In this document: in pieces, positions 15,627-21,499 of the stretch
Position numbering within the stretch: the first letter of the stretch is position 1
Layout of the letters: each line of letters starts with the position of its first letter
NCBI GenBank assembly: GCA_964410665.1
Contig: CAYPIE010000095.1
Location: 1-21,499 of the forward strand
Reading direction: 5' to 3'
DNA length: 21,499 nt
Source: CAYPIE01 sp964410665
Lineage (GTDB): Bacteria; Planctomycetota; Planctomycetia; Gemmatales; Gemmataceae
Position numbers and translations under genes: made by a program
The notes under the pieces: generated by a model
What the model saw: only the letters and a program-made list of their open reading frames with translations
Told to the model about the DNA's origin: nothing
Database searches by the model: none

Positions 15627-16952
15627 TCATTCCGTCACCTCGTGAGGCGCCGAGGGAAAGGGGACGTCGATCGCGGTTTCGGGCGAGGGCGAATCGTGCG
15701 ATCCATCCCTGAGACGGCCGTAAAGCCACTCTCCGGCGAGCACGACGATGAGCGACAGGCCGACCGTCGGAAGGGCGACCGCCAACATCAAAATCACGAC
15801 AACAGCCGGCTTCGGAACACGGGCTTCGCTCGCCCGCGGAAACCCCCAGCGGCCCTTGGGCCGGCGGACCAGCCACATCCACACCCCGCTCACCCCCAAC
15901 CCGGCGAGGACCAGACACGCGACCAACGCGAGCACTTTCGTGGCAGTGCCGCCAATCGTGCCCATGTGGATCGGAAGCACGTATAGCCGAGCTTGTTCGA
16001 CACTCGACTGGTGTTCGGCCCGCTTGTCGCTTAGCACTTTGCCGGTGTACTGATCCACGGCGACCGACCCGTCCACCGACCGCCCGCTCCCACCGCGGGC
16101 GGTGAACGCGAAAGCGTCCGTTGGCTTCTTCGGAAGCGTCAGGTTCAGCGTCTGGTACGGGAACCGCTCCCTCGCCGCGGTTACCGCGACATCCACCGAC
16201 ATCGGAAGAGCGCCGGCGGGCGGTGCCTGCGATGGAGGGGCCGCGAGCAGGTCGCGGGGGAACTTCCCGGCACCGTTCGAGACGCCGTTGAATGACCACA
16301 GCCAGACGACGGTGAAGAACAGTCCCGTGAACGCGATCAGGGCGATGACGGGAGTCAGGGCTATGCCACCGACGGTATGCAGGTCGCGGAGCACGACGTA
16401 TGGCTTACTTCGCAGGCGCGGAAGCCAGACTCCCCACACGCGGGACCACCGGCTCGGCCACCAGAGGAACACCCCGCTGACCAGCAGCACCAAGGTCCAT
16501 GACGTGGTGAGTTCCACAACCACCCGGCCGAATGTGCCCGCGAACAGGCTACGGTGCAGGGTCAATACCCCTGAGAAGAACGGAGACCGTACGTTGCCGT
16601 CGACGATTACCTTCGCCGTGTACGGATTGACGAACACCGCGGGTAGTGAGCCCTTCTCGGTGTCGGGCCGCTCGACTTGCACGACGGTGCTCTTCCGCGG
16701 ATCAGCCCAGAGCGTAACCCGCGTCGGCTTCCAGTCTGGGTACGCGGCCTTCACAGCGGCGATCTGCTCGCTCAACGGCGTCCGTTCACCCGCGCTCTCG
16801 ACAGACCGCACATCGGCCTGCTGCCAGTCCTCGATCTCTTGGCGGAACGTGTAGAGGGCACCCGTGATCGCAACGACAAGCAGCACCGGGCAAGCCACAA
16901 TCCCCGCCCAGAAGTGCCACCGCCACACCCGTCGGAATAACGAATCCACCAC
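15627..16952 (-). CDS. PepSY-associated transmembrane protein
   Basis: The 441-residue protein starts at GTG 16952 (a second GTG follows at once). The N-terminus RRVWRWHFWAGIVACPVLLVVAITGALYTFRQEIE is the classic PepSY_TM opening. Further helices fall around residues 139-168, 200-225, 340-365 and 385-410. WDPRKSTVVQV-like and VFVNPYTAKVI segments and a later GSVAVDQYTGKVLSD form the PepSY domains. The family is often iron-regulated and encoded with siderophore or heme uptake systems, where a membrane ferric-reductase role has been proposed. It heads the minus-strand operon, with the palindromic box about 25 bases upstream of its start. Confidence 0.93.
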   Translation of the reverse strand: MVDSLFRRVWRWHFWAGIVACPVLLVVAITGALYTFRQEIEDWQQADVRSVESAGERTPLSEQIAAVKAAYPDWKPTRVTLWADPRKSTVVQVERPDTEKGSLPAVFVNPYTAKVIVDGNVRSPFFSGVLTLHRSLFAGTFGRVVVELTTSWTLVLLVSGVFLWWPSRWSRVWGVWLPRLRSKPYVVLRDLHTVGGIALTPVIALIAFTGLFFTVVWLWSFNGVSNGAGKFPRDLLAAPPSQAPPAGALPMSVDVAVTAARERFPYQTLNLTLPKKPTDAFAFTARGGSGRSVDGSVAVDQYTGKVLSDKRAEHQSSVEQARLYVLPIHMGTIGGTATKVLALVACLVLAGLGVSGVWMWLVRRPKGRWGFPRASEARVPKPAVVVILMLAVALPTVGLSLIVVLAGEWLYGRLRDGSHDSPSPETAIDVPFPSAPHEVTE

Positions 16953-16976
16953 GCGATTACTTTCTGAGAACAGGTG

Positions 16977-16997
16977 ATACTAAGTTTTACTAGCGAT
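16977..16997. promoter_or_regulatory. Degenerate copy of the palindromic operator before the PepSY/importer operon
   Basis: The 21 bases ATACTAAGT, TTT, ACTAGCGAT match the perfect 10572-10592 site at 17 of 21 positions; the centre AGTTTTACTA is identical and one half is degraded. It is 25 bases upstream of the PepSY start, overlapping any likely promoter. Position supports a role; degeneracy lowers confidence. Confidence 0.5.
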
Positions 16998-17130
16998 TAC
17001 GCCGCAACTCACCAACTGGTTCATGTGTTTTTTCCGCTTTTCCTTCTGAGGTCTGGCCCGAACGGTCAGTCGACCGAGTCGGGTGGACGGAACCACCGTC
17101 CGACGGTAGCGATGACCCCAGATCGGGCGG

Positions 17131-17342
17131 CTGCCGGCCTGCTGACCCGTCGGTTCGGTCGCCTGATTCTGATTGCGGTCGGGGTGTCGGTCCTCTTGTC
17201 CGTGGCAGGGCTTCTCGGGTCGTTCTACCTGCGCGCGTCATCCGGGGCCAGCATCGTGCTGGCCTGCGTCCTAGCGTTTGCGTTGGCCTGGGCGTCGCGG
17301 TCGCTGCGTTCTTTCCTCTGGGAAACCACGGGCGGTCGCTGA
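17131..17342 (+). pseudogene. Truncated copy of the metal permease C-terminus
   Basis: The frame encodes the last 70 or so residues of the upstream permease (AGLLTRRFGRLILIAVGV...SFLWETTGGR) without change. The sequence before 17131 is unrelated, so there is no complete transporter subunit. An open frame from 16974 fuses novel residues to it, but they show no signal peptide or motif. I treat it as a duplication remnant. Confidence 0.9.
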
Positions 17343-17439
17343 ACCCGTTTGGGACGACACTTCGACCACCTCTTGTTCGAGGCTGCCCTGGAATAGGCTG
17401 AACCCTCAGAGCACCACCTCCCGGCAGCCGTCGGGCGAA
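17131..17439 (+). repeat. 309-base perfect direct repeat, copy 2
   Basis: It is identical to 10046-10354 by direct comparison. The identity covers the permease 3' end and 97 non-coding bases after its stop, then breaks into weak similarity (17440-17538 against 10355-10461). Confidence 0.95.
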
Positions 17440-17652
17440 AGGGCAGGTGCGGATGGCCTTGATCGGCATACTCAAATTCGTTTATATATAAATTTTAATG
17501 ATATTGTCTCTCTGCAGCACCACATCGGTTGGTCGAACGTGACCGTCTCCCGGACACCGAGCACTCTGGTCCGCGAAGGTAGTCACCATTCCCGGTAACC
17601 GCCGAATCGGGGTCCAGTGCGATCAGCTACCGGGAGGCGGTTTTCGGAAAAG

Positions 17653-17689
17653 CACCCTGAACGAAGAGTAGGTCTCTTCGTTCAGGGTG
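17653..17689 (-). terminator. Perfect 16-bp hairpin downstream of TspO
   Basis: CACCCTGAACGAAGAG (17653-17668) pairs without mismatch with CTCTTCGTTCAGGGTG (17674-17689) around TAGGT. On the minus strand the stem is followed by CTTTTCCG, a modest T-tract. It lies about 100 bases beyond the TspO stop and is a good candidate for factor-independent termination of that transcript. Confidence 0.65.
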
Positions 17690-17751
17690 AAATGCGTCCT
17701 TGTAATCCGTGGGGTTCTTCATCCACCTAGAGCAGAAATCCGCGGCAAACC

Positions 17752-17780
17752 GATCCTGCCCCGACTGTACGGGCAGGATC
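17752..17780 (-). terminator. Hairpin 7 bases after the TspO stop codon
   Basis: GATCCTGCCC (17752-17761) pairs with GGGCAGGATC (17771-17780) around a 9-base loop. There is no T-run directly after it on the minus strand, so it may be a first, leaky stop or an mRNA-stabilising stem ahead of the stronger hairpin at 17653-17689. Confidence 0.45.
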
Positions 17781-17787
17781 TCACGAC

Positions 17788-18285
17788 TTACGGGTTGAGT
17801 TCTGCCATCCGGGCGGTGACAAAGGTTGCGAAGCCCACCCACGCGAGGTGCGGGGCGTGGCACGCCGCGGCGACCCACAGGCGACCCATCAAACATGTCC
17901 CAACGAGGGCGGCCAGTACAAGAACCAACCCACCGGCGACCCAGGTCGCTGCCTGCAAATGATGCCGCTGGGTGAACGTGTAGGTGTAGGTCAGGTTCAG
18001 CGCTAGAGCCACCAGGATCAGCCCCACCGAGGCAACCTTCCACCCAATGGGGCGGTTCGAAGAGACGACCGCTGCCGTGCCCAAGCCTGCGAGTAGGAAG
18101 ATGGCCGTCCAGATCAGTCCAATCTTGCGTTCCAGGGCTCGGGGCAGTATATCCGGGCGGGTCAGCGAGCGGAACCACTCGCTCTGCGTATCGTTGGGTA
18201 ATTGGGCTAAAAATAACGCCCCGATGGCGGCCAGCAGGCATAGGCCCGTCACCCGAAGTCGATCACGCGCGAACTCCCCACTCAT
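17788..18285 (-). CDS. tspO: TspO/MBR-family membrane protein
   Basis: I start at the ATG at 18285 (165 residues), with GGAGG 5 bases upstream; the TTG at 18297 would sit on that site. Five helices are expected. TspO landmarks are visible: WFRSLTRPDILPRALERKIGLIWTAIFLLAGLGTAAV, then LNLTYTYTFTQRHHLQAATW, then HLAWVGFATFVTARMAELNP at the C-terminus. The family binds porphyrins and cholesterol-like ligands and is linked to tetrapyrrole turnover and oxidative stress. It stands alone, flanked by terminator hairpins, in G+C-rich DNA. Context with a heme/corrinoid-type importer suggests tetrapyrrole handling. Confidence 0.85.
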   Translation of the reverse strand: MSGEFARDRLRVTGLCLLAAIGALFLAQLPNDTQSEWFRSLTRPDILPRALERKIGLIWTAIFLLAGLGTAAVVSSNRPIGWKVASVGLILVALALNLTYTYTFTQRHHLQAATWVAGGLVLVLAALVGTCLMGRLWVAAACHAPHLAWVGFATFVTARMAELNP

Positions 18286-18542
18286 CGACACCTCCAACGA
18301 CTATTCCCGTAACCGTCTCCTGGATGCCGATCGCACGGGTCGACGACGGCAGACCCCATTCCAAGCGACCGTCGCGCCGGGTCAAGCACGAACGGCCTAT
18401 AACCGTCTATCCCAGCACTCGTCGGGGCCCTTGTGAGACAGGAGGCCCATATTCCTGGTCGTCGAATGCCAAGAGTGCATTCGTAAGCCGGCAAGCTGGC
18501 AACGCAGACAAAAGAAGAAGACTAAACATTCATATATCACAA

Positions 18543-19385
18543 TTAACGATAGCGTTTTGATTGTGATGAGCGGTTCCATTCAATTTTGGCAAAAGCGTTG
18601 TGGGCGTGAATACTCTCCTGATTAACGGCATGAACACAAAACCAGGCTATCCGCACGTCTTCGATCAGCGTACTGGCAACATTCCGCACCATGTCTTCGA
18701 CAAAAACGGGGTTATCGTAGGCGAGCATCGTAACGTGTCGTTCGTCGTCTCGTTTTAGTAGAGAGTACAGAGGTGAAGAAGCAGATTGTTCTGCTATTTC
18801 AACTAACTCTTCGATCCAGACAACTGGGGTTTCCTCGCCGTCCCGTTGTGCTACAGATTGGATCTCAATGGTCAGATGACCTCTTTGACTATGCGCACCG
18901 TATTCGCTGATCGTTTTGCTGCAGGGACAAAGGCTGGTTACTGGAACCTTCACCCCCAAAACAACATCATGATTCTCGCCATTGGCTTCTGCGACGAAAA
19001 AGCACTCGTATTCCATGAGAGAGCGGGCTTCAGAGACCGGTGCTATTCGCTCCAGGAAATATGGGAATCTGACTTCGAGCTTTGTGCTCTCTGCGTCGAG
19101 CCGTGCTTGCAAGTCCGCGAGAATATCAGGAAGGGTCTCCATGGTCACTTTGTCGCAGTGTTGGTTTAACACTTCGATAAAGCGGCTCATGTGTGTGCCC
19201 TTGAAGTGATGTGGTAAACTCACCGACATTGTAAAGCTGGCGACAGTGTGCTGCGTTTGTCGCTCGCGATCCAGCACCACAATTGGGTACCGAAGATCGG
19301 TAACACCCACCTGATCAATCGCGATCTGCCGATGATCGTAACGATTCTGAACATCTTCCATCGTTGAAAGCTTCGTATGGTTCAT
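18543..19385 (-). CDS. folE2: GTP cyclohydrolase FolE2 (type IB)
   Basis: The ATG at 19385 (MNHTKLSTMEDVQNRYDHRQIAIDQVGV, 280 residues) is preferred over the one 18 bases upstream because the family usually begins about here and AAAGAGA lies at ribosome-binding distance. SLCPCSK (Cys153, Cys155) and GAHSQRGH (about 164-170) are the hallmarks of COG1469. The enzyme converts GTP to dihydroneopterin triphosphate, the first step of folate synthesis. It can work with other metals when the zinc enzyme FolE lacks zinc, so it is often regulated by zinc. It lies downstream of a Znu operon on the same strand. G+C content is lower than in the first 18 kb. Confidence 0.95.
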   Translation of the reverse strand: MNHTKLSTMEDVQNRYDHRQIAIDQVGVTDLRYPIVVLDRERQTQHTVASFTMSVSLPHHFKGTHMSRFIEVLNQHCDKVTMETLPDILADLQARLDAESTKLEVRFPYFLERIAPVSEARSLMEYECFFVAEANGENHDVVLGVKVPVTSLCPCSKTISEYGAHSQRGHLTIEIQSVAQRDGEETPVVWIEELVEIAEQSASSPLYSLLKRDDERHVTMLAYDNPVFVEDMVRNVASTLIEDVRIAWFCVHAVNQESIHAHNAFAKIEWNRSSQSKRYR

Positions 19386-19409
19386 GATAGAGTCTCTTTC
19401 CAACTTGGA

Positions 19410-19523
19410 TCATTCGTCCTCATCGCAGTCAATACAAGCCGACGAGCTTGGTACTGATACAACTTGTTTCCGGCGGAAAAATCGACGCCGAATAGTCATT
19501 ACCAGGCCGAGAATAACGACCAC
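19410..19523 (-). CDS. Possible 37-residue membrane peptide with CxxC
   Basis: A GTG at 19523 opens a frame reading VVVILGLVMTIRRRFFRRKQ and then VVSVPSSSACIDCDEDE before TGA at 19410-19412. It has one short hydrophobic segment, a strongly basic stretch, then a CxxC motif in an acidic tail. It fills part of the 181-base gap between the znuB and folE2 genes and points the same way. The ribosome-binding site is poor (GCGAG 5 bases upstream). The ordered layout looks designed rather than random, but the evidence is compositional only. Confidence 0.35.
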   Translation of the reverse strand: MVVILGLVMTIRRRFFRRKQVVSVPSSSACIDCDEDE

Positions 19524-19566
19524 TCAAACTCGCTTGGCATGGAAAGGTCAACACTGCCACGGTGAG

Positions 19567-20454
19567 TTATTCTTCATGTTTGTTCCGCACTTCGGTAAGC
19601 GAATAGCGGATCGCAGGGTGCAACCGCAACCCAATCACCGACAATAGGTACGTTGTACCAGCTGCCAAGACAATCGCGCATTCGGGACTGATTTTCGTGC
19701 CATAGACGGCGATGCGAGGAATCGTCGTGAGCACAGTGGAGAGAAGTGTTGTGAATAGAATGAGCGCTGGCATCCGAGATACATAATGTCTTGCGGTGGC
19801 GGCGGGTAGAGTAAGCAATGCTAATACCAAAATAAGTCCTACTACGCGCATCAGACAGATCACTGTCAGACCAACTAATGCCAGCAGCACAATGTTGGTC
19901 GGGAGTACGGATATCCCTTGCAGTCTCACTTGTTGTTCATCGAGGCAAAGTGCCAAAAAACGTTTGTGGAATAATAGTACAACAGCAAGGATGAATCCCA
20001 CCAATCCTATCATGAGGTAGATCGAGCCCCATGGGACAAAGGTGATGTTTCCAAATAGGTAACTCATCAATTCGGTGTGGTAACCAGGGGTGTACTTGAT
20101 GAGTAAGATCCCGACCGCCATTCCTATCGACCAAAGCGCACCGATGAGAGTATCCATGCGTTCGTGTGAGGTCTCAGAAACGATTCCCAATATCACCGCG
20201 CCGAGCAATGCGGCGATAGCCGCGCCATACATCGGTTCCATCCATGCAAACGTGCCCGGGTAGATGGTCGCAAGGAAGATGGCAGCGCCAATCCCTCCGA
20301 TGGCAACATGAGCAACCGCACCACTGAGAAAAACAATCCGGCGGGTAATGACGTATGGGCCAACTACTCCACACGAAATACTCGCTAAGATTCCTGCGAT
20401 CAGTCCTGTCTTCAGGAAGGGATTGACCCCCATGTCTTGGAAGAACTCGGTCAC
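19567..20454 (-). CDS. znuB: Metal ABC transporter permease (second Znu system)
   Basis: The 295-residue ABC-3 family permease begins with GTG at 20454, overlapping the ATPase stop (GTGA). Key segments are RRIVFLSGAVAHVAIGGIGAAIF, MSYLFGNITFVPWGSIY, and VVGLILVLALLTLPAATARHYV. About eight to nine helices are expected. It is clearly different in sequence from the permease at 9421, so it is not a recent duplicate. Metal type is inferred from the neighbouring FolE2 gene to be zinc. Confidence 0.93.
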   Translation of the reverse strand: MTEFFQDMGVNPFLKTGLIAGILASISCGVVGPYVITRRIVFLSGAVAHVAIGGIGAAIFLATIYPGTFAWMEPMYGAAIAALLGAVILGIVSETSHERMDTLIGALWSIGMAVGILLIKYTPGYHTELMSYLFGNITFVPWGSIYLMIGLVGFILAVVLLFHKRFLALCLDEQQVRLQGISVLPTNIVLLALVGLTVICLMRVVGLILVLALLTLPAATARHYVSRMPALILFTTLLSTVLTTIPRIAVYGTKISPECAIVLAAGTTYLLSVIGLRLHPAIRYSLTEVRNKHEE

Positions 20455-21281
20455 AGGATAGTCTCCGGCGAGTCAATCGGTTGGGCCAAGGACGATGGAG
20501 CAGTGATGGCTCCATAGGGACAATTCTCTGAATGATGAAGGGGGCGAAACGCTCCCGTATAGAGATCGGTAATGACCTGGGCAGTGACCTCTTTGGCCTC
20601 ACAACAGACCAAAGAGCGATTGAGACAGGCAACACGTTTTAGATGAGTCGACACAAAACCAATATCATGACTTACCATGATGATGGGTAGCGTTTGATTG
20701 ATCTCATGGAGCAGTTCGATTAGCTTCTCGATCACCTGGACATCAATGCCTGTCGTTGGCTCATCAAGGAGCAGTAGCTTCGGCTCGCTCGCCAACGCCC
20801 GTGCGATCAGCACTCGTTGTAGTTGACCACCCGAAAGAGCAGAAAGCGACCTTCTCCGAAGGTCAGCAACACACGCTTGCTCCAAGGCAGCAAAGGCGGC
20901 TTCTTGATCTCTTCTGCTGTAGAACCATCCCCAGGAGGACATCCCCAGTCGCCCCATCAACACAACGTCCAGTACGTTTACCGGAACTGTTTTGTCTAAG
21001 TTGGCGTGCTGGGGAACGTAACCGATATGCTTCCTGGCTTTCTCAGCCGACATACCCAGCACTTTGACGCTACCGCGCTGAGGAGTACAAAGGCCAAGGA
21101 TAATCTTGAGGAGAGTAGACTTCCCTCCACCATTCGGACCGATCACGCCTAAAAAATCCGTATTGGCAACGCTTAATGATACCTCACGCAGTACGGGATC
21201 GGTTACTTCATTCGGCGGGTAGCCAAAAGTGAGGTTGTTGATCTCAACAACCTCGAAATGGTGCACGGAATTCGACAACAT
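20451..21281 (-). CDS. znuC: Metal ABC transporter ATP-binding protein (second Znu system)
   Basis: The 276-residue ATPase has Walker A GPNGGGKST, Q-loop GYVPQHANLDKTVPVNVLDVVLMGR, signature LSGGQLQRVLIARALA, Walker B LLLLDEP and switch His VSHDIGF. The PVNVLDVVLMGR segment is typical of Zn/Mn importer ATPases. A C-terminal tail (CCEAKEV... HHSENCPYGAI) with Cys and His could bind metal, as in some ZnuC proteins. The start is uncertain: ATG 21281 has no ideal ribosome-binding site and a GTG lies a few codons in. It overlaps the permease gene at its 3' end. Confidence 0.93.
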   Translation of the reverse strand: MLSNSVHHFEVVEINNLTFGYPPNEVTDPVLREVSLSVANTDFLGVIGPNGGGKSTLLKIILGLCTPQRGSVKVLGMSAEKARKHIGYVPQHANLDKTVPVNVLDVVLMGRLGMSSWGWFYSRRDQEAAFAALEQACVADLRRRSLSALSGGQLQRVLIARALASEPKLLLLDEPTTGIDVQVIEKLIELLHEINQTLPIIMVSHDIGFVSTHLKRVACLNRSLVCCEAKEVTAQVITDLYTGAFRPLHHSENCPYGAITAPSSLAQPIDSPETIL

Positions 21282-21329
21282 CCTCGCAGGTCTCGCTATC
21301 GGAACAGTGAAAACGCAGACAACAGCTGG

Positions 21330-21499
21330 TTACTCATAAGACTGTATTAGCTCATCTGCGACTTTTCGCAAATTCTCTTCCACGTTCGGACTAAGTGGAT
21401 CTAACTCTACCTTTCGACCCTGGATTGCTTTGGCAACAGCATCTGCTCCACTTCCAGTAATCTGCGATTGAACAAAAATGACCTTCACACCTTCTTCCT
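21330..21499 (-). CDS. znuA: Partial metal-binding ABC transporter protein (C-terminus of a ZnuA-like protein)
   Basis: A frame open from the window edge reads EEGVKVIFVQSQITGSGADAVAKAIQGRKVELDPLSPNVEENLRKVADELIQSYE and stops at 21330-21332. This is the usual last strand and helices of cluster A-I metal-binding proteins (G-K-x-IF, acidic DPL, and a final amphipathic helix). It lies 48 bases before the ATPase gene on the same strand, in the standard znuA-znuC-znuB order. The rest is outside the window. Confidence 0.8.
   Translation of the reverse strand, partial: EEGVKVIFVQSQITGSGADAVAKAIQGRKVELDPLSPNVEENLRKVADELIQSYE

Larger units (their letters stand above)
17343..17787. other. Intergenic stretch between repeat copy 2 and TspO
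   Basis: It holds the non-coding tail of the repeat, then an AT-rich patch (about 17475-17510), a 24-base segment at 17515-17538 resembling 10438-10461 with two mismatches, and two hairpins (17653-17689 and 17752-17780). No supported gene is present. Confidence 0.5.

Noticed and set aside
15550..16976. Cobalamin riboswitch ahead of the BtuFCD-like operon
   Set aside because: I found no B12-box-like segment upstream of the operon, and the leader before the PepSY gene is too short.
16974..17130. A new fused gene from 16974 into the duplicated permease tail
   Set aside because: The added residues have no motif or good ribosome-binding site and run through the operator region; chance opening of the frame is more likely.
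1..21499. CRISPR array, tRNA or rRNA gene, transposase or integrase
   Set aside because: No spaced short repeats, cloverleaf-like segment, rRNA sequence or recognisable recombinase was seen on either strand.

Overview
The window looks like a planctomycete chromosome, most likely Gemmataceae-like. It has three genes whose products begin with the DUF1559 prepilin signature (FTLIELLVVIAIIAIL...LLPAVQKVR), a TIGR03067-type secreted protein, a carboxypeptidase-regulatory-like lipoprotein and a WD40 protein, mostly in G+C-rich DNA. This assignment rests on family content; no rRNA or other marker is present.

Layout. 1-3490 (minus strand): the start of a methyltransferase-like gene cut by the window edge, a lipoprotein, a DUF1559 gene, a broken gene with an Asp/His-rich metal-binding-like motif, and a very short DUF1559 gene. 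4161-7561 (minus): a ferredoxin-like protein, a 97-residue conserved protein, a COG0523/CobW metallochaperone GTPase, a possible small secreted peptide and a WD40 propeller. 7673-10257 (plus): a divergently transcribed ZnuA/ZnuC/ZnuB-type metal ABC transporter. 10639-12099 (plus): DUF1559, TIGR03067-like protein and a mini-lipoprotein. 12285-16952 (minus): a PepSY membrane protein, an uncharacterised 187-residue protein and a BtuF/BtuC/BtuD-type importer (heme, siderophore or corrinoid). 17131-17342: a second, truncated copy of the permease 3' end. 17788-18285 (minus): TspO. 18543-21499 (minus): a second Znu-type transporter (ZnuA cut by the edge, ZnuC, ZnuB), a possible 37-residue CxxC membrane peptide and FolE2. 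This last block is visibly less G+C-rich than the rest, which suggests horizontal acquisition.

How it fits together. Zinc-type uptake, COG0523 and FolE2 are the classic low-zinc response set, and TspO plus the PepSY/BtuFCD-like block points to tetrapyrrole or iron handling. Three transcription units share one palindromic site (arms ATACTTAGT / ACTAAGTAT around 3 bases): the cobW/znu divergent promoter, the DUF1559 cluster and the PepSY importer operon. I infer that they form one metal-responsive regulon that includes a pilin-like secreted protein. A perfect 309-base direct repeat (10046-10354 and 17131-17439) brackets the DUF1559 and importer block. That block therefore looks like a discrete 7,085-base cassette that either entered next to the znu operon or arose with a duplication there.
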